The notes: generated by a model from the letters alone, not told the origin. Shown: positions 8,833 through 16,914, numbered from the stretch's first letter. The stretch is DNA of 64,000 bases from Massilia sp. BJB1822 (GCF_013369485.1 NZ_JABWEB010000007.1:1-64000), one strand, 5' to 3'. Made by a program: numbers and translations.

Positions 8833-8907
8833 ATTTCGATCCAGGGCGAAGTGTGGGAGGAAGCTTTTCAGCATACTGCAGCCATCCCACTCGTGCAAAG
8901 GAAATCC
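8833..8907. promoter_or_regulatory. shared divergent promoter region, ArsR gene and P450 gene
   Basis: This 75-base segment separates the two divergent starts and must hold both promoters and the probable ArsR operator. An AAAGGAAA ribosome site for the P450 is at about 8897-8904. I see no strong inverted repeat, so the operator itself is not resolved. Confidence 0.5.
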
Positions 8908-10089
8908 ATGTATTTCGATCCGATAGCGGCAGTCACCCAGAACGATCCTTACCCTGGCTATGCCGCCCTGGCCGCGCAGTCCGAACTGGTGTTCGACGGG
9001 GAGCGAAAATTGTGGCTGGCGGGCAGTCCTGCCCTGGTGCGGGCGGTGATGGACAATCCCGCATGCCGCGTGCGTCCCGTGGCAGAGCCGGTGCCCTCCG
9101 CCATCGCAGGCGGCAGTGCCGGGCAGGTATTCGGGCTGCTGGTGAGGATGAACGATGGCGCGCGCCATGCCGCGCCCAAGCTGGTCTTGCAGCGCGCCTT
9201 GGCGGCGCTGTCGCTGGATGAGGCGCGGCAGCGCGCGGCCTCGCTGGCGCAGGCTTTGCTGGCCGGTGCAGGCGAAGCCGTCGCGCTGTCTGGCGTGCAC
9301 GGTCGAACGGGGACTGCTTCGCTGGCTGCAGGTGCCGCGCGGCTGGATGGGCGCTGCTTGTCTGCCTGGACCTTCGATGTGCCGGTGCAGACGGTGGCCA
9401 GCCTGCTCGGCTTTGCGCCATCCCAGTTGCCAGCGCTGTCGCTGTGGATGCGCCAGTTCGTCGCCTGCCTGTCCCCGCTCAGCGGCCCGGAACAGCTGGC
9501 GCTGGCCCAGCATGCAGCCCAGTGTCTGCTCGACAGCTTCAGCGATCTGCTGCGCAGCGCGCCGCCCGCAGCGGATAGCTTGTTGGGTGCTGTGCTGGCC
9601 GAAGCCGAAGCGGCTGGCTGGAACCATGCGCAAGCGATCCTGGCCAATCTGGTGGGCCTGCTGTCGCAGACATACGAAGCCACGGCGGGACTGATCGGCA
9701 ATGCCATCGTCGCGCTCTTGCAGGCGCCGCAGCGCGCCAGCGAAGGCGGGCTGGCGCTGGTGCGGGATGTGGCGCTCAACGATCCGCCGATCCAGAATAC
9801 GCGCCGCTTCGTGGCCGAGGCCACACGCATTGGCAGTGTCGACTTGCAGCCCGGCGACGTGGTGCTGCTGGTGCTGGCTGCAGCCAGCCGCGCGGCAAAC
9901 CAAGCCTTCGGCTTTGGACACGGCGCGCACGCCTGCCCAGGCCAAACGCTGGCGGCGACGATAGCCGCTGCCGCCATCGACGTCCTGCTGCAAGCGCAGA
10001 CACTGGAAAAGGGCATGTATGAGTGGTGCTACCGCCCATCGCACAACGCCCGCATGCCCGAATTTTTCAACCCAGGAGAAGCAGCATGA
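8908..10089 (+). CDS. degenerate cytochrome P450-like protein
   Basis: A 393-residue protein of bacterial P450 size. The heme-binding loop FGFGHGAHACPGQ is intact with Cys343 as the expected iron ligand, and the N-terminal FDPIAA...DPYPGYAAL and C-terminal YRPSHNARMP segments are typical. The I-helix reads SQTYEATAG. However, the K-helix segment that is usually E-x-x-R before DPP reads RDVALNDPP, so the arginine is missing, and the meander between SRAAN and FGFG is shortened by roughly 15-20 residues. It may therefore not be a normal monooxygenase. The start at 8908 has an AAAGGAA ribosome site. Its stop overlaps the start of the next gene (ATGA). Confidence 0.8.
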   Translation: MYFDPIAAVTQNDPYPGYAALAAQSELVFDGERKLWLAGSPALVRAVMDNPACRVRPVAEPVPSAIAGGSAGQVFGLLVRMNDGARHAAPKLVLQRALAALSLDEARQRAASLAQALLAGAGEAVALSGVHGRTGTASLAAGAARLDGRCLSAWTFDVPVQTVASLLGFAPSQLPALSLWMRQFVACLSPLSGPEQLALAQHAAQCLLDSFSDLLRSAPPAADSLLGAVLAEAEAAGWNHAQAILANLVGLLSQTYEATAGLIGNAIVALLQAPQRASEGGLALVRDVALNDPPIQNTRRFVAEATRIGSVDLQPGDVVLLVLAAASRAANQAFGFGHGAHACPGQTLAATIAAAAIDVLLQAQTLEKGMYEWCYRPSHNARMPEFFNPGEAA

Positions 10090-10433
10090 TCGCCGTCATT
10101 TTTGAAGTGAGTCCCAAAGCGGAAGGCCGCCAGGAATACCTCGACATCGCCGCCGCGCTGCGCCCCTTGCTGGACGAGATAGACGGCTTCATCTCCATCG
10201 AACGTTTCCAGAGTTTGAGCCAGCCCGGCAAGCTGCTCTCGCTGTCCTTCTTCCGCGACGAGGCAGCCATCGCCGAATGGCGCCGCCTGGAAGCCCACCG
10301 CGCCGCCCAATCCGCCGGCCGTGGCGTCCTGTTCGAGGACTACCGCCTGCGCATCGCCAGCGTCATGCGCGATTACGGCCTGCACGAACGCGCCCAAGCC
10401 CCCGCCGACAGCCGCCACCACCATCGGGCTTAA
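10086..10433 (+). CDS. antibiotic biosynthesis monooxygenase (ABM) domain protein
   Basis: A 115-residue protein of the dimeric alpha-beta-barrel ABM superfamily (ActVA-Orf6/YgiN-like). The opening MIAVIFEVSPK strand, the GFISIERFQS strand, the LLSLSFFRDEAAIAEWR strand-helix and the ending with FEDYRLRIASVMRDYG fit that fold. Some family members oxidise polyketides or quinones without cofactor; others bind heme. It overlaps the P450-like gene by four bases and so is translated with it. The natural substrate is unknown. Its C-terminal tail is histidine-rich (RHHHRA). Confidence 0.82.
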   Translation: MIAVIFEVSPKAEGRQEYLDIAAALRPLLDEIDGFISIERFQSLSQPGKLLSLSFFRDEAAIAEWRRLEAHRAAQSAGRGVLFEDYRLRIASVMRDYGLHERAQAPADSRHHHRA

Positions 10434-10453
10434 AGCCACAGACTCGGGTGTGC

Positions 10454-10897
10454 TCAGGATGGGGTGAGGGTGACGCGCACGGTGACGCGGTAGTCGGGCG
10501 CGGGGGCGTCGACGGCGGGGGGATCGGGCGGCTCCAGACTTTCAAGGGTGTAGGTGAGGCCGTCCAGGACTTGGGTCTTGCCGGCGTTGGGCATGTCTTC
10601 GGCCAGCACGAAGCTTTGGCTGGCGCCGCCTTTGTTGACGGTGAAACTGAAGCTGATGTAGCCGGCCCAGACGCAGACGGCGCCCTTGCGGCAGCGGCTG
10701 TCGTTGATGCGGTCGAGCGTGAGCGTGGCGCCGGCGGCGATCTGGACGGTCTGGCCGGCAGTCAGGGTGTAACTGGCACTGGTTCGCATGGGCGTCCTCG
10801 GGCTGGGTTCGGGCGCCGTGCTGCGGGCGATGCCGCAGGCGGCAATGATGCTGAAGATGCAGAGGCATAGCATGAAGCTGATGATTCTGGGCTGCAT
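10454..10897 (-). CDS. putative lipoprotein of unknown function
   Basis: A 147-residue protein with a lipoprotein signal: a hydrophobic segment at residues 5-19 and lipobox IAAC with Cys21. The mature part is beta-rich and contains the motif DSRCRKGAVCVWAG, a pattern seen in a group of uncharacterised secreted bacterial proteins; the two cysteines probably form a disulfide. The start at 10897 is preferred over one 45 bases upstream because AGGAGA precedes it and the signal peptide begins correctly. It stands alone between the ABM gene (convergent) and rpoH. No function can be assigned. Confidence 0.7.
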   Translation of the reverse strand: MQPRIISFMLCLCIFSIIAACGIARSTAPEPSPRTPMRTSASYTLTAGQTVQIAAGATLTLDRINDSRCRKGAVCVWAGYISFSFTVNKGGASQSFVLAEDMPNAGKTQVLDGLTYTLESLEPPDPPAVDAPAPDYRVTVRVTLTPS

Positions 10898-10985
10898 ATG
10901 GTCTCCTGTCGAGCTGGCACTCACGAGGAAAATATTAAGCAAATTGCATCATCGGCGGCGCACCGCTGAACGGCCAGCATAAAGC

Positions 10986-11011
10986 AAAAAACCGGGGCGA
11001 ACCCCGGTTTT
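10986..11011 (-). terminator. rho-independent terminator of rpoH
   Basis: AAAACCGGGG and CCCCGGTTTT pair around a short CGAA/TTCG loop; on the minus strand the stem runs into a T tract, 30 bases after the rpoH stop. Confidence 0.85.
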
Positions 11012-11040
11012 GTGAAAATTCAGGCAGCGAACAACGCGGC

Positions 11041-11940
11041 TTAGACGTAGGCGGCCAGCGCGCCTTTCATCTTCTTCAGCGCGGCTGCTTCGATCTGGCG
11101 GATGCGCTCGGCCGAGACGCCAAATTCGTCGGCCAGGGTGTGCAAGGTGGCGCCGGAGCCGTCGTCATTGGCCAGCCAGCGCGCTTCGACGATGCGGCGC
11201 GAACGCGGATCGAGCTTGCCCAGCGCCGTTTCCAGGCCTTCCGATTGGAGACGGGTCACGGCTTCGGCTTCCAGCACGCGGGTCGGCTCGTTCTGGTCGG
11301 ACGAGAGGTAGGCGATGGGCGAGAATTTGTCGTCTTCGTCGTCGGACGGCGCTTCCAGCGCGATGTCGCGGCCACTCAGGCGGGTTTCCATCTCGATCAC
11401 TTCCTCGCGCTTCACGTCCAGCAGCTTGGCCAGCTGGTCGATCTGGGCCGGCGACATGGCGTCCAGGCCTTGCTTGTGGCTGCGCAGATTGAAGAACAGC
11501 TTGCGTTGGGCCTTGGTGGTGGCCACTTTGACCAGGCGCCAGTTCTTCAGGATGTATTCGTGCATTTCGGCCTTGATCCAGTGCATGGCATAGGACACCA
11601 GGCGCACGCCCTGGTCCGGATCGAAGCGCTTGACGGCTTTCATCAGGCCGATATTGCCTTCCTGGATCAGGTCGGCGTGCGGCAGGCCATAGCCAAGATA
11701 GCCGCGCGCGATCGACACCACCAGGCGCAGGTGTGACAGCACCAGTTCCTGGGCGGCGCCCAGGTCGTTGTTTTCCTTCAGGCGGCGGCCCAGGCGCACC
11801 TCATCCTCATGCGACAGCATGGGCAGGCGGTTGACGGCCGAAATATAGGCGTCCAGGTTGCCCAGGTTGCCACTGAAGCCGAGGCCCAGTGCACTGTTGC
11901 CGGCGGGTACCAGGGCGGATTGTGCGGACATCGTAGTCAT
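11041..11940 (-). CDS. rpoH: heat-shock sigma factor RpoH (sigma-32)
   Basis: A 299-residue group 3 sigma factor. Region 2 spans about residues 50-140, the RpoH box QRKLFFNLR is at 145-153, and region 4 with its helix-turn-helix is at about 235-290. It directs transcription of chaperone and protease genes after heat shock. GAGGAAAG precedes the ATG at 11940. The gene has its own promoter, which carries a CIRCE operator, and a leader of about 160 bases that could take part in temperature control of translation as in other RpoH messengers. It lies downstream of ftsX, the usual order in this group, and ends at a strong terminator. Confidence 0.96.
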   Translation of the reverse strand: MTTMSAQSALVPAGNSALGLGFSGNLGNLDAYISAVNRLPMLSHEDEVRLGRRLKENNDLGAAQELVLSHLRLVVSIARGYLGYGLPHADLIQEGNIGLMKAVKRFDPDQGVRLVSYAMHWIKAEMHEYILKNWRLVKVATTKAQRKLFFNLRSHKQGLDAMSPAQIDQLAKLLDVKREEVIEMETRLSGRDIALEAPSDDEDDKFSPIAYLSSDQNEPTRVLEAEAVTRLQSEGLETALGKLDPRSRRIVEARWLANDDGSGATLHTLADEFGVSAERIRQIEAAALKKMKGALAAYV

Positions 11941-12283
11941 ATATTCTTTCCTCGCTCGAAGGTGTTGCTCTAGTCACAATATGCCATGCGGAATTGTCGG
12001 GCACACGGACTGTTACGGTTCTTTACCGTTCGGATGCAGAATGCCGGATGGAACTTAATCGGCTCTTAAACTTGCTCCGAAGCATGTTTCAAACTTGCTC
12101 TTGAACATATATTAGCACTCTCCATCGAGGAGTGCCAATCGGCCGAAATAATGGGCTTTATAGCAAAAAGCTATCGACTCCACAGGGGCGATGGGCTTTT
12201 AGCAAGCGAGTGGGAATAGGAACAGGATACGGGCGCCGCTGCGGCGTTCTCTGTGCGAGAACGCACGCAGGCGTGCCGGAGAA
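11941..12283 (-). other. ftsX-rpoH intergenic region and rpoH leader
   Basis: This 343-base stretch contains the CIRCE/promoter element and, downstream of it on the minus strand, a leader of about 160 bases. The leader carries the ten-base repeat GAGCAAGTTT twice (plus-strand AAACTTGCTC at 12068-12077 and 12091-12100). An eight-base-pair hairpin (GCGTTCTC/GAGAACGC, 12244-12264) lies just after ftsX but lacks a T tract. No gene is seen. Confidence 0.6.
12109..12138 (-). promoter_or_regulatory. rpoH promoter overlapped by a CIRCE (HrcA) operator
   Basis: The plus strand reads TTAGCACTC at 12112-12120, nine bases, then GAGTGCCAA at 12130-12138: the CIRCE consensus TTAGCACTC-N9-GAGTGCTAA with one mismatch. 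On the minus strand the same segment holds TTGGCA (12138-12133) as -35 and TAATAT (12114-12109) as -10, 18 bases apart, so bound HrcA would cover the core promoter. Transcription would begin near 12102. Confidence 0.85.
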
Positions 12284-13198
12284 TTAATTGAGGCGGGCCA
12301 GATGGCGCTGCACGGAGAGTAGGGCGCCCACCAGGCCAAGGCCGGCCGACAGGGCCAGCAAGCCGGCCATGGCCAGCGGTTCCAGCGGCGCCAGCTGGAA
12401 TTCGGAGGCGTACAGGCGCGCGAATTCGGCGATGGCCGTATTCAGCGGCCGCAGCGCCAGCGCCACGGCGCCCAGGGCCACGCCACCGGCGCACAGGCCG
12501 AGCAGGGCGCCACTGTAATAGAAGGGGCGGTGGATATAGGCGTCGGTGGCGCCGATCAGCTTGGAGACCAGGATTTCCTCGCGCTGGGTCATGACTTGCA
12601 GGCGGATGGTGTTGAACACCACGGCCACCACCACCGTGCCCAGGGTCGCGGCCAGCAGCAGCAGGGCCAGGCGCAGTACTCCGAGCAGGGCGGCCAGGCG
12701 CTTGACCCAGGCCGAATCGACCTGCACCGATTCCACGCCGGGCAGTGCGCGCATCTGGTCGGCGATGCCGTCAATGGCCGCGCCTTCGGCCGCGCTCTGG
12801 AAGGCGTCCAGCTTGATGACATAGCTGTCGGGCAGCGGGTTTTCGCCGAGGGTGGCGATGACGTCGTTCAAGCCGCTCTTGTCCTTGAGCTGTTCGAGCG
12901 CTTTCTCGCGCGGCACGAAGACGATCTTGGCATCTTTGACGATGGCGCGCAGCGAGCCGGAGATGCCGGCCGCCTGTTCGCGCGGCGTGTCCTGTTTCAT
13001 GAACACGCTCAGCTCGGGATCGACCGACATCTGTTCCGACATGGGCCGCACATTATTCAGCAGGGTCAGGCCGGTGAAGGGCAGGGCCAATGCGATCGCC
13101 ACCACCAGGATATTGAAGAGGAAACTGCCGGGCGCCTTGCGCAGATGGATCAGCGCGGAGCCGAGCGCAAAGCCGTGTTGGCGCAGCCAGATGCTCAT
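12284..13198 (-). CDS. ftsX: cell division protein FtsX
   Basis: A 304-residue ABC-transporter-like permease with a cytoplasmic N-terminus, one helix near residues 25-45, a periplasmic FtsX extracellular domain (about 50-165), and three further helices near 175-200, 225-250 and 270-295. With FtsE it forms a complex at the septum that controls peptidoglycan hydrolases through periplasmic activators. It overlaps ftsE by four bases. Length is normal for the family. Confidence 0.94.
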   Translation of the reverse strand: MSIWLRQHGFALGSALIHLRKAPGSFLFNILVVAIALALPFTGLTLLNNVRPMSEQMSVDPELSVFMKQDTPREQAAGISGSLRAIVKDAKIVFVPREKALEQLKDKSGLNDVIATLGENPLPDSYVIKLDAFQSAAEGAAIDGIADQMRALPGVESVQVDSAWVKRLAALLGVLRLALLLLAATLGTVVVAVVFNTIRLQVMTQREEILVSKLIGATDAYIHRPFYYSGALLGLCAGGVALGAVALALRPLNTAIAEFARLYASEFQLAPLEPLAMAGLLALSAGLGLVGALLSVQRHLARLN

Positions 13199-13854
13199 GC
13201 GGCCTCCTTCAGCAATTCGCCTTGCTGCAGGTGGATCACGCGCGCCGCCGATTCGAGCACCAGCTCGTCGTGGGTGGAGATCAGGCAGGTCACGCCTACG
13301 GAGTGGAAGGCTTTCAGGGCGTCCAGCACGCGGTTGGCGCTGGCGCGGTCCAGATTGGCGGTCGGTTCGTCGGCCAGGATGATCTGCGGCCGGTTGACAA
13401 TGGCGCGCGCGATCGAGACGCGCTGCTGCTCGCCGCCGGACAGGGCCAGCGGTTCGTCGGCGGCGCGGTCGAGCAGGCCCACCTTGTCCAGCGCGGCGCG
13501 CGCGCGCTGCTCGGCGGCCGCGCGCGGGGCGCCGCTCACGGTCAGCGGCAGCATGACATTGGCCAGCACCGAGCGGTCGTTGAGCAGGCGCTGCTCCTGG
13601 AAGATCAGGCCCAGGTTGCGGCGCAGGAAGGGGATGCCGGCGCGGCGGATCTTGCCGATGTCCTGGCCGTTGACGATGACCTTGCCCGACGTCGGGCGCT
13701 CCATGGCGGCGATCATCTTCATCAGCGTGGACTTGCCCGCGCCGGAAGGGCCTGCCAGGAACACCAGCTCGCCCTTCTCGATATTCAAGGTAATGTCGCG
13801 CAAGGCCATGGCCTCGGCGGAGTATTGTTTGCTGACTTGCTGGAATTCGATCAT
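13195..13854 (-). CDS. ftsE: cell division ATP-binding protein FtsE
   Basis: A 219-residue ABC ATPase. Walker A GPSGAGKST is at about residues 35-43, the signature LSGGEQQR is near 138, Walker B IILADEPTANLD is near 158 and the switch histidine is in ISTHDE near 193. It powers FtsX at the division site. The stop overlaps the ftsX start by four bases; the start lies six bases after the ftsY stop, so ftsY-ftsE-ftsX form one operon read from ftsY. Confidence 0.96.
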   Translation of the reverse strand: MIEFQQVSKQYSAEAMALRDITLNIEKGELVFLAGPSGAGKSTLMKMIAAMERPTSGKVIVNGQDIGKIRRAGIPFLRRNLGLIFQEQRLLNDRSVLANVMLPLTVSGAPRAAAEQRARAALDKVGLLDRAADEPLALSGGEQQRVSIARAIVNRPQIILADEPTANLDRASANRVLDALKAFHSVGVTCLISTHDELVLESAARVIHLQQGELLKEAA

Positions 13855-13860
13855 GGTGCC

Positions 13861-14925
13861 TTAGGCAAGCAGGGCTTCAACAAAGTCGGCCGCATTGAAA
13901 GGTTGCAGGTCCTCGATCTTCTCGCCGATGCCGATGAAGTACACGGGCACCGGACGCACGCGGGCGATGGCGGCGATCACGCCGCCCTTGGCCGTGCCAT
14001 CGAGCTTGGTGATGATCAGGCCGGACAATTGCAGCGCATCGTCGAAAGCCTTGACCTGGGCCAGCGCGTTCTGGCCGGTATTGCCGTCGATGACCAGCAG
14101 GGTTTCGTGCGGGGCGCCTTCCATGCCCTTGCCGATCACGCGCTGGATCTTTTTCAGTTCTTCCATCAGGTGCAGCTGGGTGGGCAGGCGGCCGGCGGTA
14201 TCGACCATCACCACATTGCTGCCGCGCGCCTTGCCCGATTGGACCGCGTCGAAGGAGACGGCGGCCGGATCGCCCGAGGCTTGCGAGATCACCGTCACAT
14301 TATTGCGCTGACCCCAGACCATCAGCTGCTCGCGCGCGGCGGCGCGGAAAGTGTCGCCGGCGGCCAGCAGCACGGACTGGCCGTGCGCCTGCATATGCTT
14401 GGCCAGCTTGCCGATGGTGGTGGTCTTGCCGGCGCCGTTGACGCCAGAGATCATCATCACGGTGGGCTGGTGGCGGCCCAGTTCGAACGGCTTTTCCAAC
14501 GGTTTGAGCAGGTCGATCATCAGTTCCTTGAGCGCCGTTTTCACGGCGGCGGCCTCGGTCAGCTTGTCTTCCTTGACCTTGCGCTTGAGCGCATCGAGCA
14601 GATATTGGGTGGCATCGATGCCGGCGTCGGCCATCAGCAGGGCCGCTTCCAGCTCTTCATACAGTTCATCGTCGATGCGCGCGCCGACGAAAAGCATGGA
14701 CAGATTGGCCGAAGTCTTGGACAGGCCGGCTTTCAGGCGGCTCATCCATGATTGCTTCGATTCGGGCTTGGCGGCGGTTTCGAAATCGGCGACCGACAGC
14801 GCGCTATCGGCAGCGGTGGCAGGGGCGGCGGCAGTGGGAGCGGCAGCTGGCGCGGCGGGGCGCGTCTCAGGCGCGGCCGATGGCGCTTCGGCGGTGGCGG
14901 TTTTCTTCTTGAAAAAACTGAACAT
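13861..14925 (-). CDS. ftsY: signal recognition particle receptor FtsY
   Basis: A 354-residue SRP-family GTPase. A short basic-hydrophobic start (MFSFFKKK) is followed by an Ala/Pro-rich linker to about residue 55, the N domain (about 65-140) and the G domain with P-loop GVNGAGKTTT near 163, DTAGRLPTQ near 245 and TKLDGTAKGG near 310. It receives ribosome-SRP complexes at the inner membrane. The linker is much shorter than the acidic A domain of E. coli FtsY, as is common in betaproteobacteria. The start at 14925 gives the standard N-terminus; the in-frame upstream codons are unlikely to be translated. Confidence 0.95.
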   Translation of the reverse strand: MFSFFKKKTATAEAPSAAPETRPAAPAAAPTAAAPATAADSALSVADFETAAKPESKQSWMSRLKAGLSKTSANLSMLFVGARIDDELYEELEAALLMADAGIDATQYLLDALKRKVKEDKLTEAAAVKTALKELMIDLLKPLEKPFELGRHQPTVMMISGVNGAGKTTTIGKLAKHMQAHGQSVLLAAGDTFRAAAREQLMVWGQRNNVTVISQASGDPAAVSFDAVQSGKARGSNVVMVDTAGRLPTQLHLMEELKKIQRVIGKGMEGAPHETLLVIDGNTGQNALAQVKAFDDALQLSGLIITKLDGTAKGGVIAAIARVRPVPVYFIGIGEKIEDLQPFNAADFVEALLA

Positions 14926-15054
14926 TGGGTAGGCGGTCGGGCGCTGAAAATAAGCGCACATTCTACCAGAGCGCTATGGACGGGAAACAGGGAGCCTGGC
15001 AGGAGGCCGGGCTGGGAAGCCGGCGCGCGGGCAACGGCGCACCCGGCGCGCGAT

Positions 15055-16002
15055 TCAGGCGGCCTGGCCGTGCGGGCGCTGACGCCACTCGGCGATGCCC
15101 TTGCCCAGGTCGGCCAGGCCATACACCTGGGCGGCGCCGGCGGCACGCTTGCGCAGCGCCGCATTGCTGCCGCTGGCCCAGATTTCCATTTCTTCCGGCA
15201 GGCGCGCGCGCAGCTCTTTCAAGGCATCGCCCACCTGGCGCGGATTGGCCAGCGGCGAGAACGACAGCAGCACGATATCGCTGTGCAGGCTGCGCGCGGC
15301 TTCCACGATATCGGGCAGCGCGGTCTGCACGCCGAGCGAGGTGCAGTGGGCGCCGTCGGCGGCAAAGACGGCTTCGGCCATCAGCAGGCCCAGGCCTTGG
15401 CGTTCCTGCGGCAGGGTCGCCAGCAGGATGCGCGGACGCGGCGCGGCGCCATGATGGTGGGCTTGCGGAATGGAGAAGATGGCGCTGCGCATGACGATCT
15501 GCAGCGACTCGCTGAATAGATGTTCTTCAAACACGGCCAACTGGCCGCCGGCCCAGGCTTCGCCGAGGTGGGCGGTGAGCGGGGCCACCAGCTCGATGAC
15601 GAAGTTTTTCAGGCCCATCACCAGCATGGCTTGCGACAGCTTGCGGCGCAGCGCTTCCATCTGGTGCGTTTTGCACAGCTCTATATAGGTATGCAGTTCC
15701 GGATGTGGCGCGCTGACCGGCTGCTGGCGGCCGGCCGCCTGTTCGGCCATGGCCTGCAGTTCAGCGCTGCCGAACTGGATCACCTTGCCGGGCCGGTAGC
15801 CCAGGTCGATCAGGCGCTTGACCAGGCGCAGCTTGTGCACCTGCTCAGCCGAGTACACGCGCTCGCCGAAGGCGTCGCGTTGCGGGCGCGGAAAGTCGTA
15901 GCGGCGCTCCCAGACGCGCAAGGTTTCCTTGGCTACGCCGGTGTCGCGTTCAACGTCGCTGATGGTGCTGGGGACGGGCTGTGATGGGCTTGAAGTGTTC
16001 AT
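15055..16002 (-). CDS. MerR-family regulator with cobalamin-type domain lacking the axial histidine
   Basis: A 315-residue CarH/LitR-like protein. A MerR winged helix is at about residues 13-80 (SDVERDTGVAKETLRVWERRYDFPRP), a helical B12-binding-associated domain at about 100-180 carries W150 and the E160-H161 pair of the W-x9-EH motif, and a Rossmann-like B12-binding domain is at about 190-300. CarH-type photoreceptors use AdoB12 with the motif DxHxxG, whose His is the lower ligand; here the segment reads ERQGLG at 200-205, so Gln202 replaces the His. It may bind cobalamin differently or not at all. It stands alone with about 900 bases to the next upstream gene; no carotenoid or photolyase genes are nearby. 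Confidence 0.85.
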   Translation of the reverse strand: MNTSSPSQPVPSTISDVERDTGVAKETLRVWERRYDFPRPQRDAFGERVYSAEQVHKLRLVKRLIDLGYRPGKVIQFGSAELQAMAEQAAGRQQPVSAPHPELHTYIELCKTHQMEALRRKLSQAMLVMGLKNFVIELVAPLTAHLGEAWAGGQLAVFEEHLFSESLQIVMRSAIFSIPQAHHHGAAPRPRILLATLPQERQGLGLLMAEAVFAADGAHCTSLGVQTALPDIVEAARSLHSDIVLLSFSPLANPRQVGDALKELRARLPEEMEIWASGSNAALRKRAAGAAQVYGLADLGKGIAEWRQRPHGQAA

Positions 16003-16914
16003 GCAAAGGCGGCTACGGGTCTTGGGTAGGCGCGGGTTTGACGACCTATCGGACCAATTCTACTCGCGTTTTTGGCGGGGAAGTGTTCGCTAGATGGGGC
16101 TGTTGGGGGCGCGCACGGCGCCGGCGGCGTCCCTTGTCCACGACACAATGTTGCCCTGTGTCAAATTCCTGACAAATCGCAAGTTCCTCATATATTTGTA
16201 TTGGACAATATGCTGGTAAAAATAAATTGTTGCAGTGTTGTACGGCGGTGAAACGCGGCGGCGGGCGTGGCGCGACGTCAACGCCCGCCAGGCCGAGATG
16301 TAACTTTTTGCAACGCAGCATATACCGAAAGTAGATGTCAATGTTCAGCCATGAAGTAATCCTCCTCTAGAGATTGGCTCGTCTACTGTGACTAAAAGTT
16401 GTATGCCTCATCCAAATATTCTCTCGCGCAGAATCCGTATAACTAGCGTGCAGGCGAGCAACGTTCTGAAAAGCGGTATAAAATAGTCATAATGATCGAA
16501 AGGAACGTCTTTCCTTCTGTTTGGAATGGGAAGTTTCCGAACGACCGTTCGGGCAGCTTCTATTGCGATGCGATAGAATATTGCTGGGTGGCAAAGTTGC
16601 TTGCGCGTTTAGACCAACGGGGGAAGGGATAGAACCGGAGGATTTGCTGAATTCGCAAGCATCTTACACTTGATGGATTGCCGATCCATCAGTATAGTGC
16701 CGCCTCCAGTGCCTTAGAGCACTGCGACAAGCCGGCATCGATGAACTCGGCCGCAGATAAAGTGAACGCGTTCCGGAGCGGAACAGCATAGTGGCAATCG
16801 GGGAGTTTGCCCTCACGGATAAGAGGCGCTGCAGGGTGGGGCGCCGATCAAGACCGAATTTAGCGGTATCAAAGCTTTTAAATTTTTGCTGCAAACAACT
16901 GAAGGAACTTTGTA
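16003..16914. other. long intergenic region between MerR regulator and porin
   Basis: This 912-base region is clearly less GC-rich than its neighbours and has no convincing ORF. It must contain the MerR gene promoter at its left end and the porin promoter at its right end. I see one good promoter with an inverted repeat at 16670-16698 and nothing else that I can name; a small RNA in the central part cannot be excluded. Confidence 0.5.
16670..16698 (+). promoter_or_regulatory. candidate sigma-70 promoter with inverted-repeat operator for the porin
   Basis: TTGATG (16670-16675) and TATAGT (16693-16698) are 17 bases apart. A perfect inverted repeat, TGATGGAT-N5-ATCCATCA (16671-16691), covers the -35 and most of the spacer, as expected for a repressor site. 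It would give a porin leader of about 210 bases. Confidence 0.45.

Noticed and set aside
8908..10089. Frameshift or truncation as explanation for the missing P450 motifs
   Set aside because: The frame is continuous over a normal length, the heme loop and C-terminus are intact, and the changed segment is in register with neighbouring conserved residues. Decay by point change cannot be fully excluded.
12244..12264. Hairpin between ftsX and rpoH as a terminator
   Set aside because: The eight-base stem is not followed by T bases on the minus strand, so it is listed only as part of the intergenic region.
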